Origin: Cytidiella melzeri
Lineage: Eukaryota > Basidiomycota > Agaricomycetes > Polyporales > Irpicaceae
Assembly (NCBI GenBank): GCA_022592445.1
Contig: JABYQR010000280.1
Span: 1-61,142, forward strand
Length of the DNA: 61,142 nucleotides
Direction: 5' to 3'
Below are positions 44,618 to 54,793 of the stretch, in pieces (position 1 is the first letter of the stretch; each line of letters opens with the position of its first letter). Under the pieces are notes generated by a model. It did not search any database. It was given only the letters and a program-made list of their open reading frames with translations, and was not told the DNA's origin. The translations under genes were made by a program, and so were the position numbers.

Positions 44618-45650
44618 AGGTAGCATAGTCAAGTGATTTGTTTCAGTTGAAATGGCCGCTGTCATTGCTGATAGAGTCATCAGCAGCTTGTCCAAAGGTG
44701 TAGCTCTACATACTGATGAGACAGGATTGTTCAAGAGCTTGCCAGGCTCTATCAATTTGGTTGCCGCAGGTACCTCTCCAATGGGACTTTGTATAGCATG
44801 TCATTCATTTAGTATCCGCTTTGTACATTGACAGCTACTGTAGTAATAAATACAGTGCCGCGGTGTGTGAAGGAATTAATTTTATGAGATCAGTGGATAT
44901 GCCAGGTATAATCAGTGGTAAAACCTGTGATGCATGCAGTAGTTCTACCAGTGAAAATAGACGGAGTTTCCATTAATTATTGAGTGGTACTACCAACGGG
45001 AAGAGCTGGAATTGATGTTTGTAATGACTGGATTTACTACTGCATGAGCTTGGAAACTCCTACGGTTTTCAGTGGGAGTACCAGTGATTTTTGCAGGATC
45101 AATACAGCTTCCAATGCCCGTGAATTGCGCAGAAATGCTACAAAATATCTGTTAAGACCGACTATCGTCAAGGGACAAGTTGTCAAGTCAGAACCCCTTG
45201 GTGTAGCTACACTCAAGGTCTGATGATGTTCTAGGCCGCGCGGTCGCTGTCAAGCCCAATGGCAGACAGATGATGGTTTGATAGAAGGAATATTGATACG
45301 AAGTGGATAGACTGAGGTTCTAGCCCCATGTCTAACGGCTATTTATACATGTTGACCTAACTACTTTTGGACCAGTCCGAGGTAGTGGTAGCAAATTGGA
45401 GAAACAGAAAGGAAGAACAATACACAGAGAACAGCCACTACTCTGGAAAGCCAATGAGAGAAAAGACCGTCAAGGTGCGGAAACAAGGAACAATAGAAAG
45501 GGGAACATGAAGCAGAGATCAATAGAGAAGGGATTCCAAAACAGGGGATAGACGGAGTTGGATCCAAAACAGGGGATAGGCGGGGTTGGACCCGATGGAG
45601 TGGTAACGGAGGTATGGAAAGGCCGAGGGTTAAACCAAAGCAATGGTAAC
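44618..45650. other. transposon-flank sequence with short coding-like stretches
   Basis: A coding-like stretch at 44650-44810 (VISSLSKGVALHTDETGLF) and an ORF at 44984-45223 are unrecognised. ATCAGTGG-type motifs cluster at 44880-45090. Confidence 0.35.
45535..45596. repeat. short tandem repeat, 2 x about 28 bp
   Basis: TCCAAAACAGGGGATAG followed by CGG and GTTGGA occurs twice in a row with three transitions between copies. Confidence 0.7.
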
Positions 45651-45871
45651 TGTCAATCAGACGGGTGGGTCTGGCACGGAGTGAGCAACGAATTGAATAG
45701 TAATACAGGGAAGCGGTTGTACCTGGCACGGAGTGAGCAACGAATGAGTTGCCCCTGTGCCAGGCCGTAGTCTTTTATACAAGTCGGGTTTGTCCATATA
45801 TAGTAGCCTGTCAATCGTGTTCTCATCATCCCATTCCTAATCCGTCCCCGAAGGCGGGTCACTCTCTGACA
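45651..45871 (-). repeat. element A 3' LTR
   Basis: Left copy of the 221-bp LTR. The element-strand polypurine tract (AAGGGGGGG) adjoins at 45872. TATAAAAG lies mid-LTR on the element strand. A 22-bp motif built on GGCACGGAGTGAGCAACGAA occurs twice. Confidence 0.95.
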
Positions 45872-48770
45872 CCCCCCCTTGACCTGCGAGTAGTCCCAAC
45901 ATTTCCATCGCGCGTGTATGTAGTATTCGCAGTAACGCCTTGGTGAATATATCTGCGGTATTTTGTTCTCCAGATACACGTGTGACGTTGATTCGCCCGT
46001 CGTTCACGCAGTTCCTGATGAAATGCGCCTTGATATCTATATGCTTCATTTGTGTGTGACCGTGAGGGTTGTGCGTGCATGCTATAGTGCCGTTGTTGTC
46101 ACAGAAGAGGGATGTCGCGTTTGCTTGAGGTAGGCCGAGTTCGCCAAGTAGTTGTCGAATCCAAATAACTTGACAAGCGGCGTGCGAACAAGCAAGATAC
46201 TCGGCTTTGCAAGAAGATAGGGCGACGACAGGTTGTTGCTTGGAACTCCATGCGACCAGCAAACCACAGATGACCATGACATATCCGGAGATGGACTTTC
46301 TTCCCTCTCCGGACCCCCAATCAGAGTCTGTAAAACCGTAGAAGAGAGGGTAGGCTGGATCCAGATTCCCCATTGTAATACCTAGCGATCGAGTGCCTTG
46401 CAAGTACCTAAGCAAGTGTTTTGCTGCCATCCAGTGCGTGCGTCCGTAACACGACATATACTTTGCAAGCTCTTGCACTGCATACGCGATGTCAGGTTGT
46501 GTTGTAGTCGCAAGGTACATGACCTTGCCAACGAGCATGCAATATGGTAGCGCCTTGATCTCGGTGAGCTCAGTATCGGTTGCTGTGGCCTCCTCTCGCA
46601 TGAGCGATGTCTTGGGTGGCAAGGGAGTCGAGACGGAGTTACTGAATTCCATGTCAAATTGCCGTAGGATTGAGAGGGTGTAAGCTTCTTGAGATAAAAG
46701 TATGGATCTGCGTCGCCGGTTTCTAGTCACCATGCAGCCAAGTAGCCATTCGACTTGTCCGTTGTCTGTGATGTCGAATAATCCCTTTATTCTGTCCATC
46801 ACGGAATTCGATTTGGCCTCCGAGGTTGTAGCCAATAGTATGTCGTCTACGCTAGTGGCTGACATAGCCTTGGCACCGTTTCTTTTGCGGACGTGGACAC
46901 TCCAGTCGAACTCGCACCTGCAGAATCCGAGTGTCTGATACTTGTTGTTGAATTCGAGGTACCAGGACCTCCCAGCTTGTTTCAGCGCGTATAGTTCTTT
47001 TCGCAGTCGCCAGTAGCCCTTCCCCAAGATCGCGGGTTTTGTCATGTATATCTCCTCCGAGAGTGGTCCGTTCAGGAACGCTGTTTTAATGTCGATATGG
47101 CAAAGGTGGAAATCTTTGTGTGCTGAGATGGCCAGAATGGTCCGAACCAAGTCCCAGCGAGCGACTGGGGCGAACATAAAGGTAAAGTCTTGTCCTGGGA
47201 TCTGTGTGAACCCTTTAGCCACCAGTCGCACCTTGAATCTTGAAATGTGTCCGTCGGCGTTGCGTTTGATGTGTAGGACCCATTTGGAGTCAACAGGTTT
47301 CCTTCCAGGTGGGACGTTGTCGACGTCCTCGTAGACACCTTTCTCGTTTAGGGCTTGGAGTTCTTCGTGTATTGCTGTCAACCAATGTTCCCAGTATTTA
47401 CTGCGCTCAGCTTCTGCAATTGACTGTGGGTCCTTGGCATCAGAATCGTCAATAGGAATTAGTGTGTTGGCTGCTGCGTGGAGTATGGAGGAAGCGTCGT
47501 GTGTGAGAGCGGAAAGAACTAGGTCGCGTTGGACAGGCAACCCCCCCTCGTCCGAATACATGGCGTTATCAGTTTTATACCTTTCTGGTAAGGTCCGTTT
47601 ACGTCCCTTAAGCATGTTTGCCTCATCCGGAGGTGCAGCGTGTAAGGGGTTGTTACGTGTCTCTTCCGGAGACACGTCCTCGAGCCCAACCGGGGCGCGT
47701 ACCTTTGGTTCAACCGGAACCAGCCCAACCGGGGCCTGATTGGCTGACGATTGTTCTCTACCGGAGAAGTCGTCAGCCAAGAATGGATGTGTGGTACCGG
47801 AGTGTACGTACCGGTACGGCACACCAGTAGTGTCGTTGAAGCGGACGTCGTTCGGCATGAGTATGTCATCCCATAATGGGGAGGATGGCGAGGAGGGTTG
47901 AGGCATAGGAAAAGAGTCGTCGAGGAAAACGACATCTCAACAAGCGCGCACCGTCCTCGAGTGTGGAAACCAAATCAGATAACCTTTTGCGTCTTGTGCA
48001 TATCCTACAAAACGCCCTTCCTCGCCTCTCGCTTGGATTTTGTTGATAGAGTCGGCAACCATGCGCCTGGAGATTACACGGGCACCAAAAATTCGAAAAT
48101 ATGATATGTCTGGGTTGCGTTTGTACCAGAGGTGGTATGGAGTGTGGTCGTCTGGAAGTGCCGTGGTAGAGATGCGATTCAAAATGTGTGCTGCGCATTG
48201 TACTGCCAAAGGCCAGAAAAAATTGGCGAGGCCACTGTCGATGAGCATAGCGCGTGCCATTGAGGCCAGCGTCCAATTTGTCCTCTCTGCCACGCCGTTC
48301 TGCGGCGAAGCGTCTGGTACGATTTGTTCAAGCAAGATTCCATTGTTGTCACAATAGGTGCGGAAGTCACCCATGAGAAGTTCGGGAGCGTTGTCAACCC
48401 TGAGTACGGCCACTTTCTCTCCCGTGAAACGCTCGACTGCGGTCTTGTACTTGATGAATTCTTGTAAAGCCTCTGAGCGCGACTTGAGGAACAACGCTAC
48501 TCGCCACCTGGAATGGCAGTCGACACAAGGCATGAAGTATCTTACACCATCGTAACCAGTGGGTAAGGGGCCGCAGATGTCGATGTGAATCCGGAAGAGT
48601 AGGCGATTGGCTCGTAGATTTGAAGTCTTGGGAAAGGGTAGGCGTTTGATATTTGCCCGTGTGCAGGTCTCGCACGCGTGCTGGGCCAGTGTATCTGTAA
48701 TGATCTTGATCCTGTCTGTCAAACGGGACAGCCCTTTAACGCCTAGATGGCCTAGTAGGTGGTGTAAAAA
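45837..48770 (-). pseudogene. element A integrase-RT-RNase H, one in-frame TGA
   Basis: In the -1 frame relative to gag-protease: integrase zinc finger (LHHLLGHLG..HACETC), catalytic core (HIDICGPLP, RVDNAPEL, NGVAERTN), then a TGA at 47937-47939 where element B has an Arg codon, then RT (HIDIKTAFLNG, TSVDDILLAT) and RNase H (TDSDWGSGEGRKS, CDNNGTIACTH, MKHIDIKAHFI). The stop cuts the polyprotein between integrase and RT. Otherwise the frame is open over 2.9 kb. Confidence 0.9.
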
Positions 48771-50440
48771 CCCGGAGTTGTAGTGCGTATATTGGTGGCC
48801 AAGATGTGGGGTTCAGAGATGCGATCGAGGAGTGAGGGGGAGCTGAGACGTGCGGAGAAATCACGGGAGAGCGTGACAACATCTAGTTTGTACAAATCAT
48901 TGTCGTCTAGATGTCCGGCTATGATGGTCTTGCCATTGAAGTCCAGAGTAATGCGCCCGGCCTTCGTCATGGAACCCACACCTCTCCGCTCCAAGCACCC
49001 TTGTGAGATCAGGTTCATCCGTGCAGTAGGTACCTGCAGGACATTGGAGAGTTTGACGGTATGCGTAGATCCATCTACAGTCGCGTCAAGGTAAACGTCG
49101 CCTATGCCAATAGCTGAAGTCGTTAACGCAGATCCAAATCCCCGGACGTTAAGAGGTTCAATTGGTCGGTACCTCTCGAATACAGCGCAATCGAAGAAAA
49201 TGTGTCTGTTAGCTCCTGAATCGTGATAGACTGATGGGTGATTAGCGTGGTCGCGCAAGAGAGCAGCATTACTGCAATTGATACTGTTGCTAGGATCGGC
49301 GTGCAGCATGACATTGAATGAGTAGACGGTGTCCTGGGATAGGATCAATGCAGAGTTGACATCTACACTCGGAGGTTTGGGGACTTCCGTGGCGACGTTG
49401 GTGTTAGGCCCTTTGTCTTTGTTGTTGTCGAACCTCTTCGAAACATTCTTAGACTTGCATTGAGAGTGCGGCAGGTGGATATCCTTTCTCCCTCTCCACC
49501 ATTCAGGATACTGTCCACATTTCCCCCCTCCATACGCGAAGCATTCATCAATCGTGTGACCGCGTGGTCTATTGCAGTCAACGTTTTTGCATCATTTGGT
49601 TTGCCTCTTGGTGCCAGGACTGTTTGCGTAGTTGACAGTTGTGGGAGATATGGCAGGGTGCTTACGATAAAGAGTATCAGTCTCGTAGATCTGCGCAATC
49701 ACGTCGGTGTTATTCTTCGTCTGAGCCCAATCCTCCTCTTTAATGAGTTCAATGACCTTTGATGAAGACATGGGACTCCCGGTGCTGAGTGCTGTATACG
49801 TTTCCTGGTGTAAGGTACGGGAAAACATTCTCCAACTGTTGTTGATGGGAATCAGATCGGCAAGGGTCGACGCAAAGTTCACGTCCAAAAGTCGGTGCCG
49901 ATCTTGATCGCATAGTTCGGTGTAGAGAGCTCGCATTCTGTCTGCCCATTTGCTGACCATCATGTTCTCCTGACATGTGAAACTCATCAGTTTCTGATGT
50001 AGCGACGACGCCCTGAGATTATTGATGGGACGGTATTCAGAACAAAGGATTTCCCAGGCTACTTTGGCAATTCTCGTATGTCCAACAAGGTGAATCTTGG
50101 CGCAAGGAATGGCCTCTAGTAAAAGAGCTATCGCCGTCATATTCGCCTCGTACCATGGTTCAGCATCCTTAGTAGCCTTCTCAACTAAGTCCTCATTTCC
50201 CTTCTTAACCCCCTTGTAGATGTTACCCGTGATGGGATCTTGTACTTCGTCATTGTAGGTCTCTCTTAGAGTTGGAATTGTGGGGGGTACAGATTCAGGG
50301 CCTTCAAAATATTTCCAGAGGTGAATAGACCTCAAATTTGCTTTGACCTGTATAATCCATGTGCCGTATGAATTACTGTTGCCATCGTCTTCGAGGTTCG
50401 GTAACTTATTCTTCGAAGCATCTTTGATGAGATTTGACAT
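48752..50440 (-). pseudogene. element A gag-protease, one in-frame TGA
   Basis: The ATG at 50440 opens gag (MSNLIKDASKNKLPNLEDDG, then SSYxWxxxM-like start region and LRASSLHQKLMSFTC). A TGA at 49592-49594 replaces a Trp conserved in element B just before the CCHC zinc knuckle (CKNVDCNRPRGHTIDEC). The frame then stays open through the aspartic protease (YHDSGANRHIFFD) to a TAG at 48752-48754. A GGGTTTT heptamer at 48767-48773, just before the stop, allows a -1 shift into integrase. Without readthrough only the 282-residue gag part could be made. Confidence 0.88.
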
Positions 50441-50527
50441 GACAATTTATATGTAGACAGGGGTGCGAGACAGCGGTACTGGTAGTGATGGAAAGTTTCT
50501 GTGGAATCCAATGAAACTCTAGCACAC

Positions 50528-50540
50528 GGGGCTCATAACC
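50528..50540 (-). other. element A primer binding site (initiator tRNA-Met anticodon arm)
   Basis: The element strand reads GGTTATGAGCCCC immediately after the 5' LTR, complementary to the anticodon stem-loop of initiator tRNA-Met. Confidence 0.88.
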
Positions 50541-50761
50541 TGTCAATCAGACGGGTGGGTCTGGCACGGAGTGAGCAACGAATTGAATAGTAATACAGGG
50601 AAGCGGTCATACCTGGCACGGAGTGAGCAACGAATGAGTTGCCCCTGTGCCAGGCCGTAGTCTTTTATACAAGTCGGGTTTGTCCGTATATAGTAGCCCG
50701 TTGATCGTGTTCTCATCATCCCATTCCTAATCCGTCCCCGAAGGCGGGTCACTCTCTGACA
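50541..50761 (-). repeat. element A 5' LTR
   Basis: Right copy of the 221-bp LTR, six transitions from the left copy. The primer site follows at 50528-50540 on the element strand. Confidence 0.95.
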
Positions 50762-51605
50762 GTAACCAATCGGAGTTAGGTCCAAGGTTTGAATGGACAT
50801 CAGAAGGCAACTGATAACATAATAGTCCGTGTTGAACGGAGGCAATGTGGATCAGGGAATGATGGAGGAAAGACAAGTTGGATCGTCAAGGCAATTGTAA
50901 AGAAGATAACTGGTTATCAAGGTAATCGAAGAAGTAAAGAAAAATAATAGGGTGTGAAGACCGTTCGTAACAATATCAGTGGAGAACACGGTGAATACTA
51001 GTGGAAAGATGATCGAAATCAGTGGGTTCAAGTGGAAATGGAATCAGTGGTAATTCCGATTGTTATTGTAGGAATATGTAGAGTATATATGCTGTTCCGA
51101 GCACTGTGCTAACCCGCGCCAGAGTTACACTCCTCCCTGTTATAGACACTTTAATCCCACCCTCCGGAGTTTCTCTGGGACAGTATGAGGGCTGCTCTGG
51201 GTTGTCTATTGGGGATTTGTGATATATGCCACCCCAAGGGTGTAACCCCTTGCAAGTTGCCACCAGCCAGGGTTGAACCCCTGACCTGCAACCCGAAACA
51301 TCTCAGTTAGTGTAAGCGATCTGAACTCCGACGTCATAACCGTTACGCCAAAAGGCAGTTTAACTGAGATGTTATTATCTCAGTCTTATCGGAGTATATA
51401 TGCTGTTCCGAGCACTGTGCTAACCCGCGCCAGGGTTACAGAATACCCTACAATTTTGTATTGGATTTGGCACTGATTTGAGCTGGGTTCACTTCCGACA
51501 GTGCGGAGCATTGGGTTGATCGTGAAAACCACACATTCAGGCGGACAATAATAAACGGTTGTCTACCCTAAAGCTTGTCCCTCGAGGACAAGAAACAAAG
51601 AGGGG
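50762..51605. repeat. repeat-rich spacer between elements A and B
   Basis: Begins with transposon-flank sequence containing ATCAGTGG motifs (50970-51055). Then two direct repeats of about 50 bp (51072-51122 and 51393-51440: TATATGCTGTTCCGAGCACT, GTGCTAACCCGCGCCAG) frame a tRNA-like segment. A purine-rich GAAACAAAGAGGGG lies at the edge of element B, reminiscent of a gypsy polypurine tract. No gene. Confidence 0.6.
51225..51375 (-). other. tRNA-like sequence (pseudo-tRNA or tRNA-derived SINE)
   Basis: On the minus strand an A-box-like TGGCGTAACGG and a B-box-like GGGGTTCAACCC (one G short of consensus) lie about 60 nt apart, with possible acceptor pairing of TGCC with GGCA. Inverted 13-bp repeats AACATCTCAGTTA / TAACTGAGATGTT (51297-51309 and 51361-51373) overlap the 5' half. 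The T-loop is one base short and no normal anticodon loop folds, so it is unlikely to be a working tRNA. Confidence 0.4.
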
Positions 51606-51829
51606 TGTCAATCAGATGTTCTGGTACAGGGTAAGGAACAGATGTATTGATACAACGCTGATAGCGTACCTGGTACAGGGTAAGGAACAGATATCTTACT
51701 CCTGTACCTGACGAAAGCCTTTTATACATATAATCCGATCACCAGATATCCGTGTATAGTAATCCAGGCGCTGATGCGCTTCACCGACCCTTTCCTAATC
51801 AGAACCCACTGGCGGGTCACCAATTGACA
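51606..51829 (-). repeat. element B 3' LTR
   Basis: 224 bp, TGTCAATCAG..CAATTGACA on the plus strand. The polypurine tract (AAGGGGGG on the element strand) adjoins at 51830. The pol frame ends inside this LTR at 51722. Confidence 0.96.
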
Positions 51830-54793
51830 CCCCCCTTGACCGGCCAGTAATCCCAACATCTCCATCCCTCGTGTATGCATTATGCGACCGAGTGACTTCG
51901 TGAAAATGTCTGCCGCGTTCTCCTTTCCCCCGACTCTAGTAACGTCAATTTTCCCTTCGTTGACGCAGTTTCTGATGAAGTGAGAGCGAATATCGATATG
52001 CTTCATGCGCGTATGGCCGTGTGGGTCATGAGTGCAGGCTATGGTACCGTTGTTGTCACAATACAGTGGTGTCGCAGCTGTTTGAGGTAAACCTAGTTCG
52101 CCGAGGAGTTGGCGTAACCATATGATTTGGCACGCCGCATGCGAACAGGCCAGATACTCTGCTTCACACGACGATATTGCGACAACGGATTGCTGCTTTG
52201 AACTCCAAGCGACGGGAGACCGGTAGATCACCATAACGTATCCTGAAATTGACTTCCTCCCTTCTCCTGATCCCCAGTCGGAATCCGTGAATCCGTGAAA
52301 CGTGGGATAGGTAGGATCCAGGTTCCCTAGAGTGAGTCCGAGCGACCTTGTGCCTTGTAAGTACCGGAGTAAGTGTTTCGCCGCGGACCAGTGAGCATGT
52401 CCATAGCATGACATGTACTTGGCCAATTCCCGGACGGCATAGGCAATATCAGGACGAGTGGTGGTTGCGAGATACATAGCCTTCCCTACCAAAGTACAGT
52501 ACGGCAGAGATTTCATCTCAAGGCGTTCCTTGTCAGATTTAGGGCCATCTTCGAACGTGAGTGAGGTCTTTGGAGGCAGTGGCGTCGTTGCGGCGTTACA
52601 GAACTCCATATTGAAGAACCTGAGGATTGAGAGTGTGTACGCCTCCTGCGATAGTAAGATCGTCCGCCGTTCACGATCCCGTGTGACCTTGCATCCCAGT
52701 AGCCAGTCCACTTCGCCGTTGTCCGTGATGTCGAATAAGCCCTTCAACCCTTCCGTTATTGAGTCTGATTCGGCCTTTGAGGGTGTCGCCAACAGTATGT
52801 CATCGACGCTCGTTGCGGACATGGACCTGGTGCCTTTACTCTCTCGCACATGAACACTCCAGTCGGATTCGCACCTTTGAAATCCCAACGTCTGGTACTT
52901 CTCGTTGAACTCGAGGTACCACGATCTTCCCGCTTGCTTCAAGCCGTAGAGTCCTTTCTTCAAACGCCAGTAGCCATTCCCCACAATTGACGGTTTCCTC
53001 ATATAAATTTCTTCGGCAAGTGGCCCGTTCAGGAAAGCGGTTTTGATATCGACGTGACGCAAGTAGAGATTGTTGACAGCCGCAATGGCTAAAATAGTCC
53101 GTATCGAGTCCCAGCGTGCGACGGGGGCGAAGGTGAACGTAAAGTCCTGGCCGGGGATTTGAGTGAATCCTTTCGCCACCAGTCGTGCCTTGAATCTAGA
53201 AATGTGGCCGTCCGAGTTGCGTTTGAGATGTAGCACCCACTTGGAGTCAACCGGTTTTCTCCCCGGGGGAAGATCCTCGACGTCCTCGTAGACACCTTTT
53301 TCCCGTAGGGCTTCTAGTTCCTCATGAATCGCCGCCAACCAATTCTCCCAGTATTTTCCGTGTTCGGCTTCAGAGAGTGAGCGAGGGTCCTTTGCATCTA
53401 TGTCGTCGATGGGTAGTGGTATGGTTGAACCTGTGAGATTGGCGATGGCGTGGTGTATTTGGGCTATGGTAGGATCGGAGAGTTCAACTCCGTGTGTGAG
53501 AGTGTTGAGTGTTATATTGTCGTCGACACGTAACCCCCCCTCGATCGAGTACAGGGAGTTGTCGGTTGTGTATTTCAATGGGATAGTGCGTGTGCGTTGT
53601 GTTTGCTGTCTGTGAACGTCAGCCTCTGCCGGAGGTGCGTTAATCCGTTGTCCGAGAACGTCTGCCTCAACCGGAGGTGCAGCGTTTAGGATCTGAGAGT
53701 CCTGTGTCTCACCCTGAGACACAGGCGCGAGCCCAACCGGGGCGCGCACGTTTGTTCTCGACAAATCTCTACCGGAGATATTGTCAGTCACGGCCTGTTC
53801 CAGTACAGGCGAATTGTCCACGTACTCGTGTGGTGCACCGGCGTCCACAGTACGATCCATGAATCGCATGTCGTTTGACATGGTGACGTCGTCCCATAGG
53901 GGAGACATGTCAGGTGTGGTTGAAGGGGGTGGAAAGTCATCGTCGAGGAATATGACGTCTCTGCGAGAGCGTACAGTACGTGAATGAGGGAACCATATGA
54001 GATACCCCTTTGCATCCTGCGCGTACCCGACGAATCGCCCTTCCTCCCCGCGTGGTTGGATTTTATTCAGTGCGTCAGAGTCCATACGTCTGCATATGCA
54101 TCGAGTACCGAATACACGGAAATGTGCAATATCAGGGTCGCGCTTGTGCCAGATGTGGAACGGAGTGGTGTCGGCAGGTAACGCGGAGGTGGAGACGCGG
54201 TTGAGAATGTGGGCGGCGCACTGTACAGCTAGTGGCCAGAAGTATTCGGAGAGGCCACTGTCGACGAGCATCGCTCTGGCCATTGACGCCAGAGTCCAGT
54301 TGGTGCGTTCGGCTACTCCGTTCTGTGGGGATGCGTCAGGTATGATTTTTTCATATGTTATCCCTTGAGTGTCACAGTACTCGCGGAATGCGCCTAGGAT
54401 GAGTTCTGGGGCATTGTCCAGACGAATAACGGCGACGTTGTGGCCAGTGAATCGCTCGACGGCCGTTTTGTACTTGATAAATTCCGCTAGAGCATCACTT
54501 CGCGACTTTAGAAAGAGAGCGATCCTCCATCTCGAGTGACAGTCGACGACCGGCATGAAGTACTTGACACCGCCGTATCCGAGAGGTAGTGGCCCGCATA
54601 TATCGATGTGCAGTCGAAACAGTAGGCGATCAGCTCTAAGGCTGGAAGACTTTGGAAATGGGAGGCGTTTGATGTTTGCGCGTGCACAAGTTTCGCACGT
54701 GTGGTGGGCTGAAGAATCGGTGAGGATGTGGATACCGTTCGTCTTGCGTGACAGCCCTTTAACGCCTATGTGGCCTAGTAGGCGGTGTAAAAA
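51722..54793 (-). CDS. element B integrase-RT-RNase H polyprotein (-1 frame)
   Basis: About 1020 codons open from the overlap with gag-protease to 51722. Integrase: HHCC finger (LHRLLGHIG..HHTCETC), catalytic D, D, E in HIDICGPLPLG, VIRLDNAPEL and SPQNGVAERTNWTL. RT: RHVDIKTAFLNGPLAEEIYM and ATSVDDILLATPS (SVDD variant of YVDD). RNase H: FTDSDWGSGEGRKSISGYVM, SCEAEYLACSHAACQ, YCDNNGTIACTHD, ending MKHIDIRSHFIRNCV..ADIFTKSLGR. No start codon is needed if it is made by -1 frameshifting from gag-protease; the first in-frame ATG (54556) lies inside the integrase core and would miss the zinc finger. It copies and inserts the element. Confidence 0.94.
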   Translation of the reverse strand, partial: FLHRLLGHIGVKGLSRKTNGIHILTDSSAHHTCETCARANIKRLPFPKSSSLRADRLLFRLHIDICGPLPLGYGGVKYFMPVVDCHSRWRIALFLKSRSDALAEFIKYKTAVERFTGHNVAVIRLDNAPELILGAFREYCDTQGITYEKIIPDASPQNGVAERTNWTLASMARAMLVDSGLSEYFWPLAVQCAAHILNRVSTSALPADTTPFHIWHKRDPDIAHFRVFGTRCICRRMDSDALNKIQPRGEEGRFVGYAQDAKGYLIWFPHSRTVRSRRDVIFLDDDFPPPSTTPDMSPLWDDVTMSNDMRFMDRTVDAGAPHEYVDNSPVLEQAVTDNISGRDLSRTNVRAPVGLAPVSQGETQDSQILNAAPPVEADVLGQRINAPPAEADVHRQQTQRTRTIPLKYTTDNSLYSIEGGLRVDDNITLNTLTHGVELSDPTIAQIHHAIANLTGSTIPLPIDDIDAKDPRSLSEAEHGKYWENWLAAIHEELEALREKGVYEDVEDLPPGRKPVDSKWVLHLKRNSDGHISRFKARLVAKGFTQIPGQDFTFTFAPVARWDSIRTILAIAAVNNLYLRHVDIKTAFLNGPLAEEIYMRKPSIVGNGYWRLKKGLYGLKQAGRSWYLEFNEKYQTLGFQRCESDWSVHVRESKGTRSMSATSVDDILLATPSKAESDSITEGLKGLFDITDNGEVDWLLGCKVTRDRERRTILLSQEAYTLSILRFFNMEFCNAATTPLPPKTSLTFEDGPKSDKERLEMKSLPYCTLVGKAMYLATTTRPDIAYAVRELAKYMSCYGHAHWSAAKHLLRYLQGTRSLGLTLGNLDPTYPTFHGFTDSDWGSGEGRKSISGYVMVIYRSPVAWSSKQQSVVAISSCEAEYLACSHAACQIIWLRQLLGELGLPQTAATPLYCDNNGTIACTHDPHGHTRMKHIDIRSHFIRNCVNEGKIDVTRVGGKENAADIFTKSLGRIMHTRGMEMLGLLAGQGGCQLVTRQWVLIRKGSVKRISAWITIHGYLVIGLYV

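Larger units (their letters stand above)
45651..50761 (-). mobile_element. copia LTR retrotransposon, element A (5.1 kb, nonsense-damaged)
   Basis: Complete element with 221-bp LTRs (45651-45871 and 50541-50761), both TGTCA..TGACA, flanked by a 5-bp target duplication GTAAC (45646-45650 and 50762-50766). Coding is on the minus strand: gag-protease, then integrase-RT-RNase H in a -1 overlapping frame. Two in-frame TGA codons (49592-49594 and 47937-47939) interrupt it. The LTRs differ at six positions, all transitions. The domain order (integrase before RT) defines Ty1/copia. Confidence 0.96.

Noticed and set aside
51225..51375. Functional intron-containing tRNA gene
   Set aside because: The T-loop is one base short, no standard anticodon loop forms and no T-run terminator follows.
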